Positions 51,201 through 62,164 of a stretch of 64,000 bases of DNA are shown here, piece by piece. Location: assembly GCA_023512835.1 (NCBI GenBank), contig CM042086.1, positions 6,425,799-6,489,798 on the forward strand. Reading direction: 5' to 3'. Source of the DNA: Taxillus chinensis. Lineage: Eukaryota > Streptophyta > Magnoliopsida > Santalales > Loranthaceae. The notes under the pieces are model-generated. The model had not been told where the DNA came from. It saw nothing but the letters and a program-made list of their open reading frames with translations, and made no database searches. The first letter of the stretch is position 1. Each line of letters starts with the position of its first letter. Made by a program: the position numbers and the translations under genes.

Positions 51201-54200
51201 AGTTGAGTCTCTTGCACACTGGTCTCCCAAAGTTTACACTGAATCATCCAAACTTTCAAATTCTGTCTCATCTATTGTTCTTGCCATGTCCCTGTTATTT
51301 CATTGGACCTTGCTGATTTCAGTTGAGTCTCTTGCACACTGAATCATTCCTATAGACGAAAGAAAAAATGAGGATGAGATCTTTTTCCATGAAAAATGTT
51401 AGCTCGTTCATATCAAATCCTGTGAGTGATTGGTGGCCTACCAAAAATGTTGCAATTTTGTTTCCCACCATAGTTAATATTACTTTATATGCATCAATAA
51501 GCCTATAGTAAATTGATGGAGTGAACATTTCTCTACAAGTACATGATCATCAAAAAAGTTTTGGCCTGTTAACCTATGCCACAATATTTCTTTCTTTTTT
51601 TAGGTTGCAGCAGTCTGTGCTATCTGCAACGTTGTAGTTGATTTTACAACCCATAAGTCAGCTTTTGTGCGATGTGGAGGTGTAAAAAGGCTTGTTCTGT
51701 TATCAAAATCAATGGATCCAACTCTTAGGATAAATGCTGCTTGGGCATTGAGGAATTTGATGTTCCTTGCTGACAGCAAGAGTAAAGAAGGGATCTTTAG
51801 GGAGCTTACTGCATCCTTATTGTCTAGTCTTATATGTGGTAAATATTATTGTTTTATCTGATATTTTAAATTTAAAATTCCCCTATCATTTCTTAAAATT
51901 TATCCTTTGTATGGTCATGGTGTTGATGAGCTTTTGGACATGCATTAACCACCTTGTTGCATTGAAACTGCAGACTCTGAGCCTTTGGTCCAAGAACAAG
52001 CTTTGGCTCTAGTTCGCAATCTTGTTGATGGATGCATTGATTCTATTGAGTACCTATTTGTTGAAGATGGTATAATATTGCGTGCTGTTGGAAGGCAAGT
52101 GCAGATTTCTTCAAGAGTTGATGTCGGGATTCAGGTTAGTGATCTTTCTTAGTGTTAAGGCCTGAAAGTAACTTTCAGCCTTGCTGTTCTGTATACTAGC
52201 CATGAGCATGGACTTCACAGTTTATATTTGAATTAGGATTTCATTAGGTCTCGTTTCTTTACAAATATGTGGCCTGTTAGAATGTGTCTAGTGGGCTGAT
52301 TTGGGCATGCCTCGTAGCCTAAGTCATGCACAACATTTATGGGCTCAATGTAATTGATTTAGTTGCTTGTTTTGGGCTTGATTTATTAAAAGCACTGACT
52401 GAATTCTTGATTGGTTTGGTATTTTCCTTTTTATTTTTATCCAATTCTTGTATTTCCTATTATTGTATAGATGGATAATTGTAAATACAAGGACTATACC
52501 CACGTTTATTGCGTGGGGTTTCTTACTCTGTTTCCATATCATAATCTCCCTCTCTCGGAAGTGCCTCCGCCATTCTGCCCTTCTCTTTCTAAAATTCTCC
52601 CTTCATTAATTTGCACTGCCTACATCCATTTTAATTGAGTTTCTTCTTGGATTCAAAGAGTCCTTGTGGATTCAAGGTATCTCATGGAATCAAGTTTTCT
52701 GGTTAGAACTAAATCTAACAAACCATACCTTCCTGTCCGTCATCACAATGGAACTTAGGTGAATTGCACATCTTTACATTTTTTTGTATAAACATAAGTA
52801 GGTTAGAATAAAAATCAGATTCTGATGATAATAAGAATAACAACCAGATTGAACAAAAATAGCTGCAAAACATCACATGCCCAAGGCTGCAAATTGTTTA
52901 TTTATTTAAATTTTTATAAAGGAACTGGATCTGTTCAATCCCATCCTATTCTTTGATTTGTGTTAAATGATATCTTTTGAACTGGATTGTTGGTATGAAG
53001 TATGATCACAAAATGGTTATGCCAAATATATCTATAATTAATTAATTGCTCTACCATGCAATTAGTACCGAGCTTTTGGTACAATACTTTGTCTTATTAA
53101 CTTATGTGTCATATTATTTGAAAAGTGATTAACGGCTTCTTAGTATATATTTTTCTTTATAATTTGTGATGGGATTTATTATTCCTAAGTGTTGAAAATT
53201 AATTTAGATTTATAATGTTGTCAACCAGAAGTCTAAATTGTAGTTATTATATTGATTCTAGTTTTTTTTACATCGTATTTATTATTTGTATTTATGATTC
53301 ATAGGTATTAATTATTGTAAGATTTTTTATTTTTCTAAGTATTAGTTGTTGTAAGACTTTATTTTTTTAAGAATTAATTATTGTAATATTATTTAATTTC
53401 CTAGATATTAATTATTATAAGATCAAGGGTCAAATTGTGGTATATATATGTGTGTACATCCAGTGTGTTATCAAGTGAATGAAACATTTCTTATTCTCTC
53501 ATAATATTAGAGCCAAGTTCTTAAAAAACCTAAGTTTGACTCTCTTGCATTGCCTACATCCATTGTTGTGAGTTTTTGCCTCCTCGTTGGATGAGGGCGT
53601 TGGTAGCTCACTAGTTGATTTCGAAAGATCGTCCGAGACACGACGAGTATACCGTATAGCAGCGTCACGTAACGTATCGGCCGATAACTTGGAAAATATG
53701 AGCATGTTCTACCGTTTTGCTATCTTGTCCTCAGATCTATTCTTGCTAGCTACCAACACCTGGTTGAAACGGTCAAGATGCGAACATCTCGGCCAATATT
53801 GTGAATCATGTTGTAATTAATCGGGTTGGCACATCTGAATTCCGAATGGACTTCTTCGTATCTTCTACACGAACTATTTTGGAGCATTTTATTGTGTACT
53901 AGTTATGCGATGCTTTTTTACATTATCTGTCCCTTAAGTAGCATGACTGTCAATTTGAGTCACGCTATTAGGAAATATTCTGAATGCTCGGGGCATGACA
54001 TACAACCCTCTTCGTTTATGCGGATGATATAATAATAGCCAGAGATGATAACAAGGAGCAACAATTCTTGAGTCAATGTTTGACCAAAGAGTTTGACATA
54101 AAAACTGAGACTGAAGTATTTCCTTAGGATTTTATATCATAATAGAAGTACATCATAGATATCATCAAATAGCATGCAAACAACAAGCAACAAGTACTCC

Positions 54201-56574
54201 AATTCATTCAAATCTTAAAATTGGATTAGTTGAGAAGTATACTATGATACACAGGAAAATGTACCATTGCTTGGTATGAAAACTCATCATTGTTATAGTG
54301 TCTTTAAGGGACACTAGAGAAAAGCATTCTATTTAAACGGAATGGATGTTTGGTTATTAAAGCCTACACAGATGTAGATTATGCTGGGTTAATTGTAGAC
54401 AAGAGATCAAAATCTGGATAATATGTCTTTCTTGATAGAAATCTAGTTATGCGGAGAAGTAAGAAACAAAATGCAATGTCTCAAGATGTATGTGAACTAC
54501 TTTGGATAAATATTATCTTAGATGATATGAAGATTCGTAGGGATGGTCCAATGAGCTTTACTGTGATAATAAGTTTGCAATCAATATAACTCATAATTTC
54601 ATACAACATGATTGAACAATACACATTAAAGTTGATTGGCACTTCATTAAAGAGAAGTTGAATAATAGTTGGATATGTACACCTTGTGTGTAAACATGGA
54701 CAATTGGCTGATATGCTCACTAAAGATTAAGTAGTCAAGTGTTTCGGAACATCCTTTTCAAACTGAAAATAAAAAATACCTATTCACTAGCAAGGGTGTT
54801 GTAATGCGTGTTTGAATAAATTGCATGCTGAGAGGTTTCATTTGAGTGAACCACTTGCTTCTTCCTCCATTACACTAAAATATGTAATTCTATGGAGTAT
54901 GAATGTTGGTCCTTGAATCCCACGTAGGCTCTATTTGTTTCCATATAAAACATTCTAAACCATAAAATGTTTAGAAATGAAAATGATTTTTAAGAAAATA
55001 TTTATTTTTTCGATGTTTGTTTGCATTTTGATAAGTGTTCCAAAAAATATTTTAAATTATTTAGTGCGGGGTAAATTATTATTATTATTTTTAGTACTAC
55101 TAATCTTCTACCTCCGCCGGTCAGTTGCCACAGCAGTCATAACAATGCAGACCAAATCACCAATCAGTGTTGCAAAAATCTAATCAACCGATTGACCTCA
55201 AGTCGCAACTGATCTACTCCAATCTGCACAAACACAGCACCCCAACTGCGACTGCAAACAGAACAGGCATCGATCTGCGCTGATAATGAGCAACCAGTCA
55301 AGAAATGGCTGGAAATCACAGCAAAAGACCGACCAGAGACTTGAATCTCCGATCAGGCTGGACATAGACTCCAACCAGACTTGGAGGAGGTGTGGCCTGT
55401 TTGGACCAGATTTGGAGGTGTGAGGGGCTGTACGAATCTCTGCACGGATGTGGTCTGGATCGGCTTGGTTGATGGCATGGCAATGGGACTAGAGTGAGGT
55501 TCTGACGTTGTTGAGAGATGCCCTATTTTGGAAAATATTTTACAGAAAGTTTTTCCGTAAACCATTTCCATATTTTACATTTTCATTTTTTGGTCCAACG
55601 AAAAAAAGTTTCATTGACTTTTTATTTTACTGCATACCAAACGTCCTAACAATGCCTTAGGCTTGTATTGTGACGCACATGTCTGTACCTAGCTGCGTTG
55701 GTATTCGAGGTTTATTTTTCTATGTTGTTAAGCAGGATTTTCTTATAGTACGTGAATGGTGAAGAGAATTAATTTCTGTCTGCCTTTGCTCCAGGCGAAA
55801 AAGTTCATTACACTTGTGCTCTTCAATTTTTTGTATTTTCTATTTAATATGTTTGATTATATGGTTAAGTTAACTTATAAATTAAATTGAATAGCTTTTT
55901 TAAGCTTCATAATATGACCCTTGCTTGTTCCCCAACTTAAGGGCTCTATATATTATTCCCCAATTTATTCTTCTCTTGGTTTCTATTTGGTATAAATTAC
56001 ACCGTCAACAAAACTCGAGTTTTAAATGATATGGTTACTGTTTTACTCCTGTTAGCACTGTCATGCTTTACTACAATAGCATTCATATGAAGTACTAAAG
56101 TGAGATTTTCTCTTTTTTGTTTTCTTTGTAACTTTCTTTCTCCCAATCCTTACCACGCAGGGAATGTATGTATTCAGCAATATGGCAGCCGGTAGCGAGT
56201 TCCACAAGGATGCAGTAATGCATCAAATCCTCGAGCAAACAGGCAATAGCTCCCAACCTGTTGTGCTGAAGTTTTTGCAGAGTGAGAACAGCCAGTTACG
56301 CACGGCTACCATCTGGACTGTCCTAAATCTCATCTACCCAACCAGCCCCGGTGCATTTTGCCGAATTGTAAAACTACGTAATGCTGGCATAGTTTCTCAG
56401 ATAAAGACCATGGTCGAAGATCCCTGCCTTGATGTTAAGGTTGTTAAAAACTGGTGTTTTCTTTATTTGCCCAATTTAATTTGTTTGCTGAACTAAGTCA
56501 TTGCTTGATTGTTGCAGCTTCGTGCGAGAATAGTTCTTGGACAGTCTACGACATTTGGCAGTGGTGTACAGTGA
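48208..56574 (+). CDS. ARMC8: Armadillo repeat protein ARMC8 / GID5-type subunit of the CTLH (GID) ubiquitin ligase
   Basis: Eight exons: 48208-48549, 49277-49996, 50282-50377, 50460-50543, 51604-51838, 51974-52134, 56161-56439 and 56518-56574. All junctions are in frame, giving 657 aa, matching the usual ARMC8 length of about 660-670. Armadillo repeats fill the protein: for example KLGAVPAVVAALSDDQNTA, VLDLVVDVLTHDSAEVRTAA, VKRLVLLSKSMDPTLRINAA and DSEPLVQEQALALVRNLVDG. It ends TTFGSGVQ. ARMC8/Gid5 is a substrate-adaptor scaffold in the CTLH E3 complex (yeast: gluconeogenic enzyme degradation; plants: less known). Upstream frame in the leader lacks an ATG. Intron 6 (52135-56160) holds a decayed copia element. 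A 3' UTR intron (donor just after the stop, acceptor near 57058) is possible. Confidence 0.94.
51120..51340. repeat. Tandem duplication in ARMC8 intron 4
   Basis: Two ~100-bp copies (51120-51220 and 51241-51340), period about 121. They share TCATCCAAACTTTCAA, CTATTGTTCTTGCCATGTCC and AGTTGAGTCTCTTGCACACT. Confidence 0.9.
53190..54830 (+). mobile_element. Decayed Ty1/copia retrotransposon in ARMC8 intron 6
   Basis: A likely 5' LTR (53190-53501, TGTTG...CTCTCA) is followed by an ATTAGAGCC primer-site remnant. Downstream, the RT motif YADDIIIARD is near 54012, then RNase H order AYTDVDYAGLIVDKRSKSG (54362 on), SKKQNA, VCELLWI and HGQLADMLTKD (about 54698). Stops and frame changes break it, and gag, integrase and most RT are missing. 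A TGTTGTAATG at about 54798 may be the start of the 3' LTR. Sense-oriented relative to ARMC8. Confidence 0.8.
54900..55660. mobile_element. Possible non-autonomous DNA element in ARMC8 intron 6
   Basis: The left edge has TCTATTTGTTTCCATATAAAAC. The right edge inverts to AGGACGTTTGGTATGCAGTAAA followed by GAAACTTTTTT. Both edges have AAAATATTTT-rich subterminal sequence, as in Mutator-like MITEs. No exact terminal repeat or duplication is established. Confidence 0.3.
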
Positions 56575-58399
56575 TTGGTATCTTTTCTGTCCATTGGAAA
56601 CCCAATGGCCAGTATGCAGTATTATGATGCAGGCTGGGCTTGGGTTCTCGTCTTTTGAGAAATTTTCCAGCATTTTCCTGGCACCCAGGAACAGCATGGT
56701 ATGGCCCAACAAGGCTTATTCTGATTTCACTAAAATTTAAAGATTGCAGGCTTTGCCTTTTGGACCATTAAAACAAGAGATTCATCATTTTTTTTTGTAC
56801 AACAACAATACAAATCACATAAAAATTTTATTGTGCCATGGAAAGAACATACTAAAAGAGCATAACAAATTTTTAATGGCGAAGAAAATGGAATGGAAAA
56901 TCATGGCATTGAATTCCAATCCCATAATATTTTGTATATGAAAGCTTTTGTTTTCCCCATTTATTTGTAGTAGTTATCTTCCTTGATGGAATTTGCTTCA
57001 TGCCATTCATTTGAAATCAAGTTTTGTATAAGTCTGTTTCTGCGTTTTCTTTGGCAGGTGTAATGTATCACTATCAGTTTTCACCATTCGGAGCAGCATG
57101 GGAATTCGCTTTTACCTTGTGTACTCACTGGCCAGGTTTGGTTTTTTTTGGAGACTAGTCTAACCTTTAAATCTGATTTTTGTGTACCCCACACGGGACA
57201 GTCAAAATTGACACCATGCCTGTGGCTTTGAGTGTTGTATAAGTAGTGGCTTCTAGAATATGTGCACGATCAGTGTAACTGTCAATTTATTTTCACCAGT
57301 TTTGGTTGTTTTGGAACATGCCCTAACAAGATAGGGTCTTGCTCTACTGAGTTTTGAGTTTATATATCCCAGTTTTAGTTCAGTTTTTCGCAGCTCCCCT
57401 CACAAGATAGCTTGTTATGTAGTGTTTCATTTATTTCAGTGCAGTGCTATGCCTGATTGGACTTTCCGGTTCTTTTGGAATCGGTCGTTCCATAATCCAA
57501 TTTTGATCCACCCGAGTTGTTTAATCTCGGATGGGAACCCATGTTTATTACCCTTCAATACATTCTGAATTTGGTAACATGTAATCTATGTAATTTTCAA
57601 GTAAGGGTTCGCTTCAACTATTGTATTGGCGGGTTACTCTGAAAATAATGTTTAGTCAGTGAAGTTGATTTAATAAATTTGGTAGGTAAAATTTATTATT
57701 GTTTTGTTGAGTTCAGACTTTTTCTTCCAAATTTTGGCTATAGGTTATAGGATAAGTTCACACTCTTTTACTTAATTGTTTTTTAAAGATAGTTTTTTAG
57801 GTCTTATTTTATTTTTTAATTTAGTTTTAAATAGCAAGACAAAAGCTATGAATTGTTAACATCAAATGGCGAACCTTTCAAGTGTTTATGTAGTATAGTC
57901 ACACATCCTCATCTCGCACGTGTTAAATTGTATGGGATTTGGTACGATCACGAGGGGCACGTGATCTTCATAAAAATCAGTTGCTAACGAAATAAAATAC
58001 TCAAATATTTGATTTGACTTTGCCAGAATATGAAAGGCTAAGCAAGTGATTGGTTTAATGCAGTAAATTATATAGACGCATAAAATTCAGATTCCAAAGG
58101 TTGCTGTCAGCTTGGGGGTAGTGGCTGCTATCCTATCATTAAAAAAAACCCAGATACTTACCATAGGATGAAATATGAAAGGCTAAGCAAGTGATGAAAT
58201 TTATACACAATTTTCATTAATACAATACACGATCATAAATTTTTTATTAATTGCTGGAATTTATAATATGATGGGAATCTTTATGAAATAATTGAACTGA
58301 CTTTAAAAACTTAAGATAGAGACTATCTATATCATATCTATGTAAACGGTAAGAACAGCAACAGCAAAGAGGCAACAACAAAGCAAGCAAGCTGTGTAA
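56575..58399. other. Convergent 3' regions of ARMC8 and RbcX
   Basis: ARMC8 3' UTR, possibly spliced, extends to perhaps 57600-57680. AT-rich DNA follows, with two related GAATATGAAAGGCTAAGCAAGTGAT copies near 58026 and 58172. No gene is recognised. Confidence 0.5.
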
Positions 58400-60107
58400 T
58401 CAACCAATTTTCTCCGTGTTCGTGTCATCGGAAGGCCATACAACAGTTTCGATGAGACGTTCCCGCATCAACTCCAGATTCTGATCGGATATTTCTTTAT
58501 ACATTGCAGCATGATCGAATTTCTGGATCATCAAGGCCAGACAAATTCTGTGTTTGAGTCTTTTTTGCATACGTGAGCAGCCAAGTATAGCTTTGTAGGA
58601 ATTATTACATTACCTTGATCCACTTGCCGTACAGGTGAAGGCGAGTTATCATAACTCTTTCAGCAAGCTCATGCTTCTCCTGTAATTTTACATGAACTAA
58701 GCTCATGAGAATAGTGAAGAATGAATAGATCAGAATTCAGAACAATGCCTCTGTGTGGAAAGCAGCTGTCATTTTTATTTTATTTTTGCTATATATATAT
58801 ATATAGCCAAAATAATAAGGAACATCTGATATTGAAGTTTTAGAACAATAGAAGAGTGCGTCCCTGGGTTGAGAGAACTACCTTCCCAAGATTGCGGATA
58901 AAACGCTTTCCATCTCCTGGCTTGTTGGACCCAATAAAACTGTCATAATGAGAACATGCATAACTTGAATAAAACTAATATTATCAGTTTTTCCCCCCAA
59001 ACAAGTCAAGATATTTTGGTGTAGTGTCCCTTGGGTAAGGGAAAATTGAAGATACATGACATTGATTTCATTTAACATTCCCAGCATTGGGCTAGGCCAA
59101 ATGATCATAAACATTCGGAAGCAGAATGAACCAAAAGTTGAAGTTGTTTCATAGTAAAATTTCCGCTAGGAAGAAGATACCACTTACTCATAAAACCACC
59201 TATATTGAGTTGGATTCAACTCATAGAGCTGGTGAAGAACAGTTCTTACAGCTTTGACTGTGAAGTAGTTCAGTATTTGCTGCACAGGGAAAAAGGGACA
59301 GCTTGATAAGAATGTTGGAATACAATAGTAAAACACATGGCACGGCAGGATGGAAATTCTTATTTATTTATTTATTTTACATCCATGCACAATTTCAAAC
59401 ACAAACAGAGAGCATGGAGGAATGTATCTATCTATGCCTTCTTAGGCTTTTCGTAAATTGGCATAACATAGGTCAATTATGAGTTCTTTCAACAAATGAG
59501 AGAGGTGAATCAATTACAAATGATGGGAAAATAGATCTTGCGAAATTTGGAAGAATGGGAAATGAATCACTCACACAATTGCTTCCTACAAAAAAAACCA
59601 TCACTTGATGATGATGATGATGATGATCATCATCATCATCATTATGTATATGCGTGTGTATACATGTATGTGTGTATGTATATCTATCTATCTGCTAGAA
59701 GTACAAACAGTCATTTCATCCCATATCCAACTCTAACTCAAAATTCCGATGAGGTTTTATTTTCGATTTACACAAATTGCATATGAAAATTAGCTTACCG
59801 TCTTGACATCCTCAAAGGTATCTTCATACTGCCCTCCAAGTTCATTGACGATCGAGAAACTCCGGGATTTCCGCTGCTTCTTCCGGTTCCGGTTTGGGAT
59901 CTCTAAAGAACTACTGAAATGTACAGACCCTCCTGGCACCCGGAAAAGCCTCTTCCGGGTCGAAGCCTTATGCAGAACCATCAAATCGGCACTAGCGATG
60001 GTGCTCTTCAGGCTCATAGTAGTTGAAGGAAGGAGATCCAAACACAGACACGGGCAAGTACTTGAATCCACCACTGATGAACCGACCAAAGACAAAGCTC
60101 CCACCAT
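58400..60107 (-). CDS. RBCX: Chloroplast RbcX, Rubisco assembly chaperone (RbcX2-like)
   Basis: Five exons: 60107-59799, 59279-59188, 58939-58882, 58679-58614 and 58522-58400. All junctions are in frame, giving 215 aa. The first 100 residues are a Ser-rich plastid transit region (MVGALSLVGSSVVDSS, then RNRKKQRKSRSFS). The RbcX fold follows: QILNYFTVKAVRTVLHQLYE, LNPTQYRWFYDFIGSNKPGD, GKRFIRNLGK, EKHELAERVMITRLHLYGKW, then SDQNLELMRERLIETVVWPS and the C-terminal TNTEKIG. RbcX is an all-helical dimer that clamps the C-terminal peptide of RbcL after chaperonin release and promotes L8 core assembly in the stroma. Residue pattern favours the plant RBCX2 type, an inference. ATG at 60107 gives the longest N-terminus; an inner ATG at residue 31 is possible. 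Confidence 0.95.
59611..59642. repeat. 32-bp perfect hairpin of GAT/ATC repeats in RbcX intron 1
   Basis: A (GAT)n run turns into its complement (CAT)n around a GATC centre, giving 16-base arms with no loop. Confidence 0.9.
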
Positions 60108-60573
60108 CCTTCTTACTCACTCTTAGAGAGAGCTAAACTGAAGGAAAGAACACAAACCCAGATTGGGGTTAATGCTCGATTTCGAAAGTTGAATGGAAAA
60201 TTCAAGGAACTGGAAGATACCCACCACGGGATTCGAATTTAAGGACTAGTGGGTATCCGAGAATTGTGAAGATTAACGAGTGTAGTCAAAGATTCATCAA
60301 CTGGGTCTGAATACGAGAGAGATGGGGAGGCGAAACTCGACAGCTGATTTGGGGCAAGAAAGCGTGGACGACACAACATGCACTTTCATATTGAATTTGT
60401 TAGTATTTCTCACCCGACCAATTTGTGAGGTTGAAATCGTCCCAACACCTCACGTACAGACACCGCCTTGAATCGGGCAATCTACCTTGCTTGGCGCATT
60501 AGTCGGCCACCTGGACGACTGTTCCAATATGGTGGCTCTCGCGTTAATTGTGGCGTGTGTGCTTCTATGACGT

Positions 60574-60593
60574 CCAAGATTCTAGAATCTTGG
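60574..60593. promoter_or_regulatory. Perfect 20-bp palindrome containing a heat-shock-element core
   Basis: CCAAGATTCTAGAATCTTGG equals its own reverse complement. Its centre TTCTAGAA is two inverted nTTCn/nGAAn units, flanked by two imperfect units. Confidence 0.6.
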
Positions 60594-60607
60594 AAGACAC
60601 CTCCTAG

Positions 60608-60613
60608 CACGTG
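60608..60613. promoter_or_regulatory. G-box upstream of RbcX
   Basis: CACGTG, the core bound by light- and ABA-related bZIP and bHLH factors, about 500 bp upstream of the RbcX start codon. A 6-bp match on its own is weak evidence. Confidence 0.35.
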
Positions 60614-60640
60614 TTTTCTTTGTTATTACACATTTTTTCC

Positions 60641-61229
60641 CCTCACTTTTCCATATACCCAACTGACAGACTCCAGAATCAGTTTGTGTTTAATGAGACT
60701 CACCGACATTTACTACTACTTCAAAAAAATGTGAATAAAAAACGTGTTTGTTGGTTGGTTTTATTTCCAAATACATTCTATTACGGAAATAACAATTTAT
60801 AAAAATCTCACGCTAATTTGGAACCTGTCTTCAAGCATTCAATTCGAGTTTACTAGTTCTCTCCTCTCTCTCTTTTGGTTGCTCATCATCTCTAATCTTT
60901 TCCCTTCACCATAAATATTCCCCTTCTTAAATTCATTTCAACCCCTCATATCTCTGCAAAATCAAATACGGAATCTTTTCTCCAATTTGATCTTTTTCCC
61001 CATAGTAGTATATATAGTAGGTATTGTGGGAAGAAAAAATAACAGATAACCAAGGGTAACACACTTTCAATAAGTACGCATAAAGTATAAATCAAGTAGA
61101 TGAGGTAATTTTTTGTAAAAGGAAAAGGTAAGAGATGATGAGCAGCGAATAAACTAAGGATTGTGTATTAGTGATCTGATTCATTTGTACTATGTAGAAC
61201 GTTGAGGTTGCAATATGAAACACAAAGGC
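60641..61229. other. Intergenic, no gene recognised
   Basis: CT-rich patch near 60860-60905. Otherwise unremarkable A/T-rich sequence. Confidence 0.5.
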
Positions 61230-61392
61230 CTTATTTGGTTCATCGGTTTTTTTAAATCGAATTATTTCTAAAAATTATGTGTTCAAATGAATTTACATCA
61301 CTTATAAATAGTTTTAAATTAATCAAAATTACTGTTTTTAAAAATAATTATATTTTTAAAAATAATATCATTTAACTAAACCCCAAATGCTT
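61230..61392. mobile_element. MITE-like dispersed repeat (copy of 39590-39775)
   Basis: Starts AAGGCCTTATTTGGTT and ends AACTAAACCCCAAATGC, which inverts to a similar GGTTTAGTT motif. Inside is CACTTATAAATAGTTTTAAA and AAAAATAATTATATTTTTAA, matching the copy in SEC62 intron 2. Confidence 0.55.
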
Positions 61393-62164
61393 TATAAAAG
61401 CTTACTGAAAAAAGAAACGTTTAGGTGGCATATCTCACTGTCCAAAGATATCGTTAGGGCTAGCACACAAAAAAAAGTTAAAATCCTTAACATTAGGAGG
61501 GTCACTTCAACTCTCCTAAGCTTAACATGACCTCTCTCCCCCCTTAGGTTATAAAAGCAAGATTACAATGCTAAGGGTGGCAACGGGCATTAAGATACAC
61601 ATATGAACAAGTTGAGGTTAAAAATGTGATAAAAAGTGATAATTTTATATCCATTCACCTTTAGTCTTGATAAGGTATGATTACTTGATAAAGTACGATC
61701 ACTCTATGCAATCAGCTCCACCTATACAATCAAATCCTATCACCAACAACACAATTAAAGTGTACAATCATACGATAAATACTATGTTATAATCAGACCC
61801 TACGGTCAATATGATGAATGCAATTAAGAGAGGGTGTATAATGTGACGTAAAGTTGTTTGAACGATCATACAATAAATACTCTTGCTTAATTTTATCAGT
61901 CTTTTCTATTAGATATAAGAAGAGTTTATTTTAATCCGTCACTCATGTTTTAATTGATCATTAATCAATATCTTACGTTACGTCAGTTGTATCGGAAAGA
62001 GTGTCTCCCAACCAATACCTTAAGTTGGTAGTTGTAGTTGATAATCTCTGATTGTATAATCTACTAATAGTATTATATTATCTGCTTTATGGCCAAGCCC
62101 GCACGATTTTGGTGGGCTTTGCACTCCATTGGTGTAAGTAAGTGCACCACAACACCATAAAGGC
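61393..62164. other. Intergenic, no gene recognised
   Basis: Moderately AT-rich. Repeated TGATAAAGTACGATCA-like and TATGATTACTTGATAA motifs near 61670-61700 are short and have no assigned role. Confidence 0.45.

Larger units (their letters stand above)
60108..60640 (-). promoter_or_regulatory. RbcX leader and promoter region
   Basis: Upstream of the RbcX start the sequence contains a 20-bp palindrome with a TTCTAGAA heat-shock core (60574-60593) and a CACGTG G-box (60608-60613). Both are within 510 bp of the ATG. The transcription start is not visible directly. Confidence 0.45.

Noticed and set aside
52135..56160. A separate gene in the 4-kb ARMC8 intron
   Set aside because: The ARMC8 exons on both sides join in frame, and recognisable coding pieces in the interval are copia RT/RNase H remnants.
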